Positions 41,149-50,283 of a stretch of 64,000 bases of DNA are shown piece by piece. A program made the translations under genes and the position numbers. Position 1 is the stretch's first letter; the number at the start of each line of letters is the position of its first letter. Origin of the DNA: Chloroflexota bacterium (GTDB lineage: Bacteria > Chloroflexota > Anaerolineae > Promineifilales > Promineifilaceae); contig JACTMP010000017.1 of the NCBI GenBank assembly GCA_014584575.1, positions 241,885 to 305,884 of the forward strand, in the 5' to 3' direction. A model generated the notes under the pieces. It searched no databases, was not told the origin of the DNA, and was given only the letters and a program-made list of their open reading frames with translations.

Positions 41149-44046
41149 CTAACGCACTATCACTGGCAGATAAATCAAAAAGCTATCCACCACCGTCACA
41201 GATACCCCATCAAAATTATTGCCCGGGTTGCCATCAAACTCTTCGGCGCTCACGTTGGCCTGGTTGACCAGTACCGCGCCCACCGGTAAATCCTCATCCA
41301 CCGTCACACTCACCAGGATGGTGGCGCTGCCCCCAGCAGGAATTGTGCCCAACGTACAGCTAAACCCACTGCAACTGCCCTGGCTGGGCATAAAGGAGAG
41401 CAAGGTCACTTCCTTTGGCAGATGCTCTGTCACCAGCACATTGGTCGCAGCCAGCTTTTCGTGCAGGTTCACCACCCGCAAAGTATACACCAGGCTGCTG
41501 CCCGCCAATACCTGGCGAGCCGAAGCAATTTTATTCATTTGCAGGTCAACTGCGCCAGGGGCAATGACAGTTGTGGTCTGGCTGGCCAGGTTGTTACCGG
41601 TGTCGGGATCGCCCTCATTGGCAGTGACGGTGGCGCTGTTTGTTATGGGGCCAATGTAGGTGTCGGGGGAGGTAACGTGGATCAACACAGTGACCGATGC
41701 GCCACTGGCAAGTACGCCCAGGTGGCAGGTTACAATCGGATCGCCGCTGCAACTGCCCTGGCCTGGGCTGGTTGAAACCGACAACAAGCCGAATGGCAGC
41801 GTATCCACCAGCATCACCCCGGTGGCCTCGGACGACCCGTTGTTGGTGATGTGGAGGGTATAGGTGAGCGGCGAGCCAATCGCCACCGGGTCGGGATCAT
41901 CGGTCATAGACAGGGCCAGGTCAGCCGAAAGGAGCACGGCCGTAACCGCCGTAGCCGCATTGTTATTGGGGTTCGGATCAGGGGAACCGTTGACTGTGGC
42001 CGTATTGACAAGCGTATCGGTGGTCACGGCCGTGCCCACAATCGTCACCGTCACCATGGCATGGGCTGCCAGATTGCCCAGGTTACAGTTGATCGTCGTC
42101 ACACCAGAGCAGCTTCCGGCCGTTGTGTTCACCGAATCCAGGTCAAACGTAGGCGGCAGCGGATCACTCACCATCACCCCGGTCACCGGAGTCGGCCCGG
42201 CAAAAACGTGGAGCTGATACGTCAGCGGCGCGCCTGTGTAGGCCGGATCAGGGCTGACTGTCTTGATAATCGCCAGGTCGGTTGGCGGCGTGATGGTGGT
42301 GCTTTCACTGTCCTGGTTATTCGCCAGATTCGTGTCAATCTCGTTGCTGCTTACCTCCGCCGCCAGCGTCATCGTCCCCGTAACCAGAGGCGCCAGCAAG
42401 ACAGGTATGATTACCTGATTACCGTTGGCGATGTTGCCCAACGCGCAATGGAGCGATCCGCCCACTGTGACACAGTCGCCCTGGGCGGGTGTAGCCGAGA
42501 CAATCGCGGCATTACCCGGCAGGCTGGCGCTCATATACACGCCACTCGCCACATGAGCGCCGCCATTGTGGACAGTTATGGTGTAGGTCAAAACATCTCC
42601 CAGCGCCACCGGATCGGCCACGTCTGTGATGGTAAGCGCCAGGTTAGCCAGCCCGGATTCAAACGCGCCTATGTCACAAACGCCGTTCACTGGGCGCAGA
42701 AACCCGCGCTGGTCGCTGGTCAACGCACCGCCTGACCCGGCGCAGCCCGCAGGATTGCCGGCATCCCGCGCCGGGCTACCATACAAAAGGCCGTGCGTCG
42801 CCGTTTCGCCGCCATTCGGCTGCAAGGGGCCAAGCAGCGGCTCTACATCTACAATCACCCCAGTGGAAACACCCGTCAGATTGCAGCCCTGATCTTCTCC
42901 AATTAGATTGTATCCCCCGGAATCCAAGGTGGTTCCGGCACAATCAGGGGCGCTGCCAACCGTAGCCGTATTGTTGGCGATGAGGCTGTTTTGAAATTGA
43001 ACCACGCCCTGATTCAGCAAGCCACCCGCATTAGTCGCCTGATTGTGGGCAATGGTGGCGTTGTATAAGTGGGCCGTGGCCCCGCTGTTCACATACACAC
43101 CGCCGCCGGCGCCAGCCAGATTGGTATTACTGCTAACGGTGCTGTTCATGAGATGAAGCTGCCCCGCTGCCCCACTGACGAATATGCCGGCGCCCCGGCC
43201 GTTGCCGCCCGTGGCGTTGTTATGGCTGACTGTGCTATTGATCAAAATGATGACCCCGTTAAAAGTGGTCAGGCCACCGCCGCTTTGCGCCGTCACATTG
43301 CCGGTAATGACGCTGTCCACCATTGTGACGGTGGCGCCGGGGCTGGTACCTAGGCCACCGCCGCCGTTGTTGCCACTATCGTTATTGTTAGCAATCAGGC
43401 TGCGGCTGATGGTCATGCTGCCGCTGTTCCAGACGCCGCCGCCGCTGGAAGCGGTGTTCCCGGTGATGATGCTATCACTCAAAACCAGGTCAGCCTGCGA
43501 CAGAATGCCGCCACCGGGCGCACCACTCACTTCCTGACCGCCGGAAATGGTGAGGCCACTGATACTGGCCTGGAGACCAGGGTCAAACTCAAGGACGCGG
43601 TCGTCTGTGGTCTGGTGGATGATGGTAACGGCCGCTCCTGCCCCCTGCACGGCCGTATCCCCTTTGATGTCAATATCGCCGGTCAGACCCTCGTTTTCCT
43701 CGTGGCCAACAATGGTGAGGTGGTATACGCCAGCGGGGATGTTGATGATGTCGGCGCCATTACCGGCCGGGCAGGCATCTACGGCCGTGTCCAGATTGGC
43801 CGCCCGGATCGCTTCTCGCAACGAACAGTCACCGTCAACATTCAGTTCATCGTCGGTGGTGGTCACATGGATGGTTGTGTGGGGTGCAGCTACGGCCGTT
43901 GCCCACGGCTGCGGCCGACTGAGCCAGAACCAGGTCAACAACATCAGAATGAAAAAGACCGTTGTCAAGATTTTTACCGCATGATGGGACAAAAGCATTT
44001 TGTTCATATTCGTGATGCCGACGGGGGCCATGATCATGACCCCCAT
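41149..44046 (-). CDS. CSLREA/parallel beta-helix/DUF11-repeat surface protein
   Basis: 965 residues. After an N-terminal signal or anchor helix (about 24-50) comes the CSLREA motif (D-G-D-C-S-L-R-E-A-I-R-A-A-N, near 70-83), then a right-handed parallel beta-helix (about 90-460; many turns such as S-G-G-G-V-W-N and G-N-x-A). Four DUF11-type Ig-like repeats follow (each with a D-P-x-x-x-G-x-x-L-T-Y-T core), and the end is L-I-Y-L-P-V-I-V-R. Such proteins are exported adhesins or wall-spanning filaments. Several in-frame ATGs occur in the first 17 codons (44046 to 43998); none has a strong ribosome-binding site. Confidence 0.88.
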   Translation of the reverse strand: MGVMIMAPVGITNMNKMLLSHHAVKILTTVFFILMLLTWFWLSRPQPWATAVAAPHTTIHVTTTDDELNVDGDCSLREAIRAANLDTAVDACPAGNGADIINIPAGVYHLTIVGHEENEGLTGDIDIKGDTAVQGAGAAVTIIHQTTDDRVLEFDPGLQASISGLTISGGQEVSGAPGGGILSQADLVLSDSIITGNTASSGGGVWNSGSMTISRSLIANNNDSGNNGGGGLGTSPGATVTMVDSVITGNVTAQSGGGLTTFNGVIILINSTVSHNNATGGNGRGAGIFVSGAAGQLHLMNSTVSSNTNLAGAGGGVYVNSGATAHLYNATIAHNQATNAGGLLNQGVVQFQNSLIANNTATVGSAPDCAGTTLDSGGYNLIGEDQGCNLTGVSTGVIVDVEPLLGPLQPNGGETATHGLLYGSPARDAGNPAGCAGSGGALTSDQRGFLRPVNGVCDIGAFESGLANLALTITDVADPVALGDVLTYTITVHNGGAHVASGVYMSASLPGNAAIVSATPAQGDCVTVGGSLHCALGNIANGNQVIIPVLLAPLVTGTMTLAAEVSSNEIDTNLANNQDSESTTITPPTDLAIIKTVSPDPAYTGAPLTYQLHVFAGPTPVTGVMVSDPLPPTFDLDSVNTTAGSCSGVTTINCNLGNLAAHAMVTVTIVGTAVTTDTLVNTATVNGSPDPNPNNNAATAVTAVLLSADLALSMTDDPDPVAIGSPLTYTLHITNNGSSEATGVMLVDTLPFGLLSVSTSPGQGSCSGDPIVTCHLGVLASGASVTVLIHVTSPDTYIGPITNSATVTANEGDPDTGNNLASQTTTVIAPGAVDLQMNKIASARQVLAGSSLVYTLRVVNLHEKLAATNVLVTEHLPKEVTLLSFMPSQGSCSGFSCTLGTIPAGGSATILVSVTVDEDLPVGAVLVNQANVSAEEFDGNPGNNFDGVSVTVVDSFLIYLPVIVR

Positions 44047-44057
44047 CTAGGGAATGG

Positions 44058-44684
44058 TCAGTTGCCTTTAGAGCCGGCAATAGCACTATTAAGCAATGCG
44101 CTCAGATCGTCTGTTTCCACCGGCGGCACTTCTGTTTCTGCGCCATTAGGCAAAACAACCTTAGGGTCGGGGGGTTGGGCAGGTGATGGCTGGCGAGCGA
44201 TGCCCAAACGGGGGCAGCCGTTGGTAGCCGCACAGCCAGACCCATCTGACGTGGTCAACTCGCCGCGCTGGTCGCCGTTGGGCAAAACGATCCACCCACC
44301 TTTGTAGGTTTCATCGTCAACAACAGTCTCCGGCAGGCGGTAAAGACCTGCCGAGCCGGTAGCCACCTCTGTCGTAAAGGAGTGACTGCTGCCAGATACG
44401 GCCGTGAACGTCCCCGACACCCCTTCCTTTGCCACTTCCAGCGCCAGTCTCGCACCGCGGGCGCTGGTCAACACCCCATCTGCCACACGCCCCTGAAACC
44501 ATTCACCGATCCCCTGCCCGTCACAAACATACCCTATCACCAACTCCCCATCCGTCACCACCGCCACAAAGGCATCGGTTCCGGCCACCTGCCCGACAAA
44601 ACTACCCTGCGTGCGCTCCTGCCCACATGCCGCCAGCATAAGCGCGATCAATCCAGTCACAATGAGAATTTTCATCAGACGCAT
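44058..44684 (-). CDS. Putative lipoprotein, unknown function
   Basis: 208 residues. The lipoprotein signal ends L-A-A-C (Cys20). The body (about 28-150) is beta-rich with G-S-F-V-G-Q-V, A-F-V-A-V-V-T-D and G-T-F-T-A-V-S-G, suggesting a small barrel, followed by a Pro-rich tail with two cysteines (G-C-A-A-T-N-G-C). AAGGA precedes ATG 44684. It ends 11 bases before the large surface protein start, so they form one unit and probably act together on the cell surface. I do not recognise a named family. Confidence 0.8.
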   Translation of the reverse strand: MRLMKILIVTGLIALMLAACGQERTQGSFVGQVAGTDAFVAVVTDGELVIGYVCDGQGIGEWFQGRVADGVLTSARGARLALEVAKEGVSGTFTAVSGSSHSFTTEVATGSAGLYRLPETVVDDETYKGGWIVLPNGDQRGELTTSDGSGCAATNGCPRLGIARQPSPAQPPDPKVVLPNGAETEVPPVETDDLSALLNSAIAGSKGN

Positions 44685-44779
44685 ATTGGTTCCTTCAATT
44701 CAGGCGACCAGACAGGCTAATAGCCAAACCAACGACAACCCAATGGTTTAGCTATTAACTTGCCAGGTCTGAATGGTTT

Positions 44780-46369
44780 TCAATCCGCCATCACGGCCGT
44801 CTGCTTTTCTCGTTCCTGCGCCACCAACACCCGGCGCAAAATCTTGCCGGTTGGTGACTTGGGAATGGCGTCAATGAATTCAATTTCGCGGATTTTCTTG
44901 TACGGGGCGACCCGTTCGGCCACGTAGGCCATGATCTCCTCCGGCTGCGCGGCCGCTTTGAGGACGATGAACGCTTTGGGAAGTTCCCCGGCTTCTTCGT
45001 CCGGTTTGCCAATGACACAGGCGTCGGCAACGGCCGTGTGCCCCAACAACACCGCCTCCAATTCTGCCGGGGCCACCTGGAACCCCTTGTACTTAATCAA
45101 CTCCTTCAGCCGGTCCACGATGTAGATGTAGTTATCCTCATCTATAGTGGCAATATCCCCGGTGTGCAGCCAGCCATTGCCGTCCAACATGGCGGCGGTA
45201 GCGTCCGGGTTGTTCAGATAGCCCTTCATCACCTGTGGCCCACGCAGCCACAATTCACCCCGCTCGCCTGGGCCTAATGCCTGGCCTGTGACCACATCCA
45301 CAATTTGCACTTCCGTGTTGGGGACGACAAAACCGACCGTGCCTGCTTTGTCTGTCCCTCTTGCCAGCGGCCCGGCGCATACCACCGCCGACGCTTCCGT
45401 CAGGCCGTAGCCCTGCATCACCCAGGCGCCCAGGCGAGCCTCAAACGCCGCTTCCACCTCCTTGCTCAACGGCGCCGCGCCAGAGGCGATCAGCCGCAGC
45501 GAGGAAAGGTCGTACTGGTCTACCAACGGATGTTTGGCCATGGCCAGCACAATGGGCGGGGCAACGGTGGTGTAAGTCACCCGATATTGCTGGATAAATC
45601 CCAGGAAATCAGCCAGGTCAAAACGGGGCATTGTTACCAATGCGCTGCCGCGAATCAAGGACAGTCCCAGCACCATCGTCAGCCCCATGGTGTGGAAAAA
45701 CGGGGCGATGCCCAGCACCACATCCTCCGGGAAATAAGCCAGATGCCCGGCCAATGCCTCGATCTGCAAGGCATTCGCCAGCAAATTGTGGTGGGTGAGC
45801 ATGACCCCTTTGGGCAGGCCGGTGGTGCCGCTGGAGTAAAGGACAACGGCCGTGTCCTCCTGAGGATTGATGGTTACCGGCTGCCGCTGCCCATCGTGTT
45901 GGAACAGGGCGGCAAAGGGGGTCGCCCCTTCTGCCTCGCCCAGCACAAAAATCTCTTCGACAAAGGCTTCCCCGGCAGCGGCCTGGGCATTGGCCAGGAA
46001 ATGGGGAATGGTGAACAGAAAACGGGCGCGTGTGTCGCGTAACTGGTGCGCCAGTTCACCCGGCGTATACAGCGGGTTGATGGGCGTGGCCGCGCCGCCA
46101 GCCAGCAAGGTGCCATAAAAGATGGGCGCAAATTCCGGCAAATTGGGCAGGTAAATGGCAACGATGTCTCCTTTTTGCAAGCCGCGCTTTTGCAATGCAC
46201 CGGCCAACATATGGATCATGCCTTGTAACTGCGGGAAGTTGATGGTACGGCCGCTCGGCCCATCAATCAGCGCCGCCCGGTCGCCATGCGCCGCCAGCCG
46301 GGGCATCAGGTAATCGGTGAGCGAAACATTGGGTATGGATACTGCGGGGGTTGGGCTTGTGAAAATCAT
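44780..46369 (-). CDS. AMP-binding acyl-CoA ligase (4-coumarate/fatty acid type)
   Basis: 529 residues. The ANL-family motifs are complete: Y-S-S-G-T-T-G-L-P-K-G-V (A3), Y-G-L-T-E-A-S (A5), H-T-G-D-I-A (A7), D-R-L-K-E-L-I-K-Y-K-G-F-Q-V (A8) and a C-terminal K-S-P-T-G-K-I-L-R-R (A10). It activates a carboxylic acid with ATP and joins it to CoA. The motif style fits 4-coumarate:CoA ligase-like enzymes with aryl or medium/long acyl substrates. AAGGAG precedes the ATG. It lies next to the FAD monooxygenase, the BioF2-like acyltransferase and the crotonase, which suggests a shared pathway. Confidence 0.93.
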   Translation of the reverse strand: MIFTSPTPAVSIPNVSLTDYLMPRLAAHGDRAALIDGPSGRTINFPQLQGMIHMLAGALQKRGLQKGDIVAIYLPNLPEFAPIFYGTLLAGGAATPINPLYTPGELAHQLRDTRARFLFTIPHFLANAQAAAGEAFVEEIFVLGEAEGATPFAALFQHDGQRQPVTINPQEDTAVVLYSSGTTGLPKGVMLTHHNLLANALQIEALAGHLAYFPEDVVLGIAPFFHTMGLTMVLGLSLIRGSALVTMPRFDLADFLGFIQQYRVTYTTVAPPIVLAMAKHPLVDQYDLSSLRLIASGAAPLSKEVEAAFEARLGAWVMQGYGLTEASAVVCAGPLARGTDKAGTVGFVVPNTEVQIVDVVTGQALGPGERGELWLRGPQVMKGYLNNPDATAAMLDGNGWLHTGDIATIDEDNYIYIVDRLKELIKYKGFQVAPAELEAVLLGHTAVADACVIGKPDEEAGELPKAFIVLKAAAQPEEIMAYVAERVAPYKKIREIEFIDAIPKSPTGKILRRVLVAQEREKQTAVMAD

Positions 46370-46401
46370 GGTTTTCTCCTTTATGGGTAACGAATGAGAA
46401 G

Positions 46402-46444
46402 CGTGGGACGCCCACGTCCCACGTGGGGCACGAAGGCGTGCCCC
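46402..46444. repeat. Two adjacent short hairpins upstream of the acyl-CoA ligase
   Basis: CGTGGGACG/CGTCCCACG (46402-46410, 46415-46423; loop CCCA) and GGGGCACG/CGTGCCCC (46425-46432, 46437-46444; loop AAGG). They lie between the monooxygenase stop and the ligase start and could stop or slow transcription. Confidence 0.75.
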
Positions 46445-46468
46445 GCTCCTCTAGTAAATAAACTTGTT

Positions 46469-47863
46469 CTAATTCTGCCCGGCTGGCTGGCGCGCGGGTT
46501 GGGAGGGTACGGCTGTGTCCTTCCCCTGCTGCCTTTGCCAGCGCCAGGCGCGCCACAACATGCGCGGGGACATCAGGCTGGAGGGCGCCGCCAGCAAATG
46601 CACCACGCGCAGAAATTGTTCGCCCACTACTGCGTCATCCTCCATCACCCGGCTCAAGTAGGCGGTATAACGGTTAATCAGGTCAGTACCGGGCGGCTTG
46701 GGGCCTTCTGTTTCCGCCCAGCGGAAATCTTCACCCACCGCAATTTGCCAGGGCATATCCACGATTTTGGCCGCCTGCTTAAAGTAACTACGCCACAAAG
46801 TGGGCGCGTTGCCCTGTTTTTGCAGCAGCTTTTGCAGCGCCGCCGCTTGCATGGCCGCCGCCGACATGCCCTGCCCATAAATGGGGTTGAAACTGGCAGC
46901 GGCATCCCCCAACACCAGCAAACCGGCGGGGAACCGCTTCATCTTTTCATAGTGGCGGCGCAGGCTGAAGGGGAATTTGTGGGGCGTAATGTCCGACAGC
47001 GGCTCGGCGCGGCTGATGATGTTGTAGATGTCCGGCACAGGTAGATGGCGTATGTATTCCAGAAATCCGGCTTCGTCCGTCGGCGGCTCCACGCCGTGCA
47101 TACCGCCGGAGGTAACAATCCAGCGGTTGTCTTCAATGGGGAATATAAACGTGCCGGATTTGGCCGGGGGGGTGGGCGCAATCATGATCGTCTTGGCGTC
47201 GGGCAGGTCGGTTGGTTGGCGGCGGTAAATGCGGGTGCTGTAGGCGAAGTTGACCTTGACGCGGCTTTCCGGCGCACGGCCGTAGCCCCACTCATCCAAC
47301 CATTTCGGCGTGGCCGAACCCCGTCCGGCGCAGTCCACCACCAGGTCGGCGGCAACTGATTCTTTGTGACGGCCGTCCCCCCGGTACACAATCTCTGCCC
47401 CCACCACCCGCGAATCATCCTCGTTGGTCAGCAGCGTTTTCACTTCGCAAGGGGCCAGCAGGCGCACGTTGGGCAGCGCCAGCACCCGGCGCCGCACCTG
47501 CCACTCCAGATACGGCCGGCTGGATAGACATTCACGCATACCACTGTCAAATGGCTTTTTCCAACCGCCAAACTGGAAATAATACATCTCCGCGCCGGGG
47601 TCGCTTACCATTGCCCCTCCGGCCACCAAATCTTCTTCAATGCCGGGAAACAGGCGGCTAACGATCTCAAAACCGGACGATAACAAGGCATGTAGATGGC
47701 GTGTTTGTGGCTGCCCTTTGCGCGATTCAGGCTGGTCATGCACCGGATCGCGTTCGATGATGGTGACCTGGGCAAAGTGGTCGCTCAGCACACGAGCAGT
47801 GAGCAAACCGGCCATACTGCCGCCAATTACCATCGCATGGTTTGTCTGATTTATCTGCATCAT
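46469..47863 (-). CDS. FAD-dependent monooxygenase/oxidoreductase
   Basis: 464 residues. The N-terminal dinucleotide site A-M-V-I-G-G-S-M-A-G-L-L-T-A-R-V-L and the C-terminal G-D-A-A-A-S-F-N-P-I-Y-G-Q-G-M-S (second FAD contact) identify a group A-like flavoprotein, relatives of 2-polyprenyl-6-methoxyphenol hydroxylase. A D-L-V-V-D-C-A-G-R-G-S segment matches the DG motif region. It would hydroxylate or epoxidise a lipid or aromatic substrate. AGGAG precedes ATG. The last 20 residues are Q/P-rich and outside the fold. Cotranscription with the acyl-CoA ligase is possible through two hairpins. Confidence 0.88.
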   Translation of the reverse strand: MMQINQTNHAMVIGGSMAGLLTARVLSDHFAQVTIIERDPVHDQPESRKGQPQTRHLHALLSSGFEIVSRLFPGIEEDLVAGGAMVSDPGAEMYYFQFGGWKKPFDSGMRECLSSRPYLEWQVRRRVLALPNVRLLAPCEVKTLLTNEDDSRVVGAEIVYRGDGRHKESVAADLVVDCAGRGSATPKWLDEWGYGRAPESRVKVNFAYSTRIYRRQPTDLPDAKTIMIAPTPPAKSGTFIFPIEDNRWIVTSGGMHGVEPPTDEAGFLEYIRHLPVPDIYNIISRAEPLSDITPHKFPFSLRRHYEKMKRFPAGLLVLGDAAASFNPIYGQGMSAAAMQAAALQKLLQKQGNAPTLWRSYFKQAAKIVDMPWQIAVGEDFRWAETEGPKPPGTDLINRYTAYLSRVMEDDAVVGEQFLRVVHLLAAPSSLMSPRMLWRAWRWQRQQGKDTAVPSQPARQPAGQN

Positions 47864-47911
47864 TTACTCTCCTTTGGCAAACGTACCGCTACCGGTATAA
47901 ACGTTTGCCAC

Positions 47912-49057
47912 TTAAGAAGCCGCAGACAGGGTTACGGCCGTTACGGGCGTTTCTACGCTCTCCGGCGGTTCCTGTCCCACCAGCGCCGCCATTGCCTGCG
48001 GTCGCAGCCGGGACTGGCGCAGCATGGTGGGCAGCATCAGCCGCATCGGCGTCCAGCGGGTATAAAAACGAATTTCCGTGGGCCGTTGGCCGGGTACCAT
48101 CTTGTCCTTGGTGGCGTTGACAATGGGGCCGGTTTCAATGCCGGTCAGTCCCTCGGCCAGAGCAAATTCAATGCTTGTTAGCAGCACATTTTCATAGGCA
48201 TGGAACGTGGTGTGGCGGGTGCGGTCAAACGCACCAGAGAGACAAATCAACCGCTGCCCGACGATGGCAAAGGTATGATAGCCCACGATTTCTCCTTCCA
48301 GCCGGGCGACAAAATGCACGATGTCTGGATTGGGCGTGACCAGGCTGGCCTGGATCATGTTTTCGTAGTTGTCCTGAAATGCCGCCAGCAGCGTCAGCGG
48401 ATTGCTGCGCATACAGGTCAGCGCCGCCGCCTGCACCTCTGGTGCTGCCGGGCCGCGCACGATTTCAATCACCCCCCCCTTGTTGGCAAACTTGCGGATT
48501 TTGCGGCGCAGATTTTTGCTGTTGGCGTACAGTTCGTCGGCGGTTTGCACACCGCGCAAATCAATCCAACCGGCGCGGGCAAAGGGCGTCGCCACGTAAT
48601 TCTTGCCGCCATCGGCGTCGGCAAAATCCACCACACAGCCCTGCATGTACTTCTTCTGCAAAAAAGTGACGGCCTGCAAGAAAAATTCATGGCGATCCAG
48701 GCCAGCGGCCACAAAGCCGGGGTTGCTGTGGCCATCGGTCAGCAGGCCGGTGCGTTCCCAGTAAAAGATGGGGAAGCTGGGGTGATCCACCATAAAAGCC
48801 AGCAGCCGGTTGGCAAAAAGCGATTTGCCCGTGTGCCCGCAATGCTCGATGAGGGCAATGCCAGCCAGACGGCCGTCCGCCGCATACCCCCGCACCACCT
48901 TTGGCCGCACGTGGCGGGAGCCGGTTTGCAACAGCATGTTCCACACCTGCCAGACACGGCCGTCCAGCCCCCACCGCGCCAGATCATCGGTAAATACTGC
49001 CTGCTCAACGGCCGTTACCGGATCACGAGTCAACGTAAATTTCAATTTCTCAGCCAT
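47912..49057 (-). CDS. BioF2-like/GNAT-fold acyltransferase
   Basis: 381 residues. The C-terminal half carries the GNAT_6 (BioF2-like, FemAB-related) pattern: K-N-L-R-R-K-I-R-K-F-A-N-K-G, F-V-A-R-L-E-G-E-I-V-G-Y-H and G-I-E-T-G-P-I-V-N-A-T-K. The N-terminal half looks like a degenerate copy, as in FemAB two-lobe proteins. Such enzymes transfer amino-acyl or fatty-acyl groups to lipids, sugars or peptides. AGGAGG lies before ATG 49057, favoured over an in-frame start at 49099. It ends 48 bases before the FAD monooxygenase gene. Confidence 0.8.
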   Translation of the reverse strand: MAEKLKFTLTRDPVTAVEQAVFTDDLARWGLDGRVWQVWNMLLQTGSRHVRPKVVRGYAADGRLAGIALIEHCGHTGKSLFANRLLAFMVDHPSFPIFYWERTGLLTDGHSNPGFVAAGLDRHEFFLQAVTFLQKKYMQGCVVDFADADGGKNYVATPFARAGWIDLRGVQTADELYANSKNLRRKIRKFANKGGVIEIVRGPAAPEVQAAALTCMRSNPLTLLAAFQDNYENMIQASLVTPNPDIVHFVARLEGEIVGYHTFAIVGQRLICLSGAFDRTRHTTFHAYENVLLTSIEFALAEGLTGIETGPIVNATKDKMVPGQRPTEIRFYTRWTPMRLMLPTMLRQSRLRPQAMAALVGQEPPESVETPVTAVTLSAAS

Positions 49058-49082
49058 TGGTTCGCCTCCTGACCAAAATGAA

Positions 49083-49109
49083 GTAGGGCGATTTTCCAAA
49101 TCGCCCTAC
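49083..49109. repeat. Perfect 12-bp hairpin, 3-base loop
   Basis: GTAGGGCGATTT (49083-49094), loop TCC, exact complement (49098-49109), between the WPW membrane protein and the acyltransferase genes. Confidence 0.8.
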
Positions 49110-49118
49110 AACGTATGT

Positions 49119-49985
49119 TTATGCAGATGGGCTGCTGCCCGGTGCGCCTTCCGTCACAAAGGAAGGCGTGGTAGTCGTCGTAGTCACCAATGTACGGGCG
49201 AGCCACAACAGCGCGCCGCCCAAAACAGCCAGCAGCAGCCAGGCCAGCACCCAAACCCACGTACCCGGCAGCGCCCAGTTGACCCGGCCCAGCTGCGCAT
49301 CTACGATGAGCAGACCGGCAACGGCAAAACTGCCCAAAACAAGCTGGCTGACGCCGAGGGTGGTCAATTCAATAGCCGCCGCTTCCCGGCGCACAATCCA
49401 CGTGCCCACCGCCGCGCTGAAAAAGACAGCGCTGTAAATGTGGGCATGAAAGGCATCAATCGGCCAGGGCCAAAAGGCAGTGGCCTGGGTGGGGATGAAC
49501 AACAATGCCACACCATACAGACCTAACACAACAGCCTGAACAGTTAACAGCCGCTGCCAGCCACGGGGTAATAGCTGCGCCTGTTCGGCCGGGCGGCGAT
49601 AGGACCACCACATCACGGCCGTAATCACAAACGAGCCAATATACAAAAAGAACCAGAGCCGCACCGCCCGCCGCCCCAGGTCAAAGTCGTTGAGATGCAG
49701 CAGCGAAGCCAATGACACGACCAGGGTAAAAACCACCGCCACTGGCACAGACAGCCGCGCCGGCGCCCAACGGTTCACCACCAGCAAAATAACCACCGCC
49801 GCCATTTCCGCGGCATACACCGCGCCTAAAAAGCGGGCGTGGTACGGCGGCAGCGTCCAGGGCCAGCGCGGCGTTACCAGATGCGGCTGCAAAAACAGCC
49901 CGACGCTGCCAATGACCAGTATCAGCGCCACAATAGCAATAAATGGGCGCAAATAGGGAAGAGGGGATGATTCCGTTTGGGACAT
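49119..49985 (-). CDS. Multi-pass membrane protein of the WPW-motif family
   Basis: 288 residues, eight helices, two similar halves. Half one has T-P-R-W-P-W-T-L-P-P-Y-H-A-R-F-L-G-A-V-Y near 30, and half two A-F-W-P-W-P-I-D-A-F-H-A-H-I-Y-S-A near 165: the same W-P-W, aliphatic, aromatic-H-A-R/H pattern at equal places, clear evidence of internal duplication. Two other genes at 38-40 kb share it. Start 49985 is favoured because CGGAG lies upstream; an earlier in-frame start at 50192 would cover another small gene. Function unknown; the motif at a helix mouth may bind a ligand or cofactor. Confidence 0.8.
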   Translation of the reverse strand: MSQTESSPLPYLRPFIAIVALILVIGSVGLFLQPHLVTPRWPWTLPPYHARFLGAVYAAEMAAVVILLVVNRWAPARLSVPVAVVFTLVVSLASLLHLNDFDLGRRAVRLWFFLYIGSFVITAVMWWSYRRPAEQAQLLPRGWQRLLTVQAVVLGLYGVALLFIPTQATAFWPWPIDAFHAHIYSAVFFSAAVGTWIVRREAAAIELTTLGVSQLVLGSFAVAGLLIVDAQLGRVNWALPGTWVWVLAWLLLAVLGGALLWLARTLVTTTTTTPSFVTEGAPGSSPSA

Positions 49986-50038
49986 AACTTTTGCTCCGAT
50001 TCGGTTAAAGATGTTGCATCGGCTGGCCAGCCGCGATT

Positions 50039-50173
50039 TTATTTGTCGCGATGGGAGTTGGTGTGATGCCGGATAATCGGCCGTTTCCGACCCGCCACTC
50101 CCATCACAACCGCAGCATTGGCAACCAACACCACTACTGTGAACCAGAATTGGGTGCGTAAATTGAAGATCAT
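50039..50173 (-). CDS. Small single-helix membrane protein (44 aa)
   Basis: 44 residues: M-I-F-N-L-R-T-Q-F-W-F, one membrane helix (V-V-V-L-V-A-N-A-A-V-V-M), then a basic tail rich in R, H and K. GGAGG 7 bases before ATG 50173 gives good support for translation. An upstream in-frame start at 50257 is less likely. It lies between the WPW protein gene and another small gene, on the same strand. Function unknown; it could be a small subunit of the neighbouring membrane protein. Confidence 0.6.
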   Translation of the reverse strand: MIFNLRTQFWFTVVVLVANAAVVMGVAGRKRPIIRHHTNSHRDK

Positions 50174-50283
50174 GGCACAACCTCCGTAGCACAATTTAGC
50201 AAATTGTGTTACGAGCGTGTGAGGATGAACGGCCCGACACGGCCGTTCATCCCCCAAGAAAGAAGGCGGTCTTTTGAACCCAA

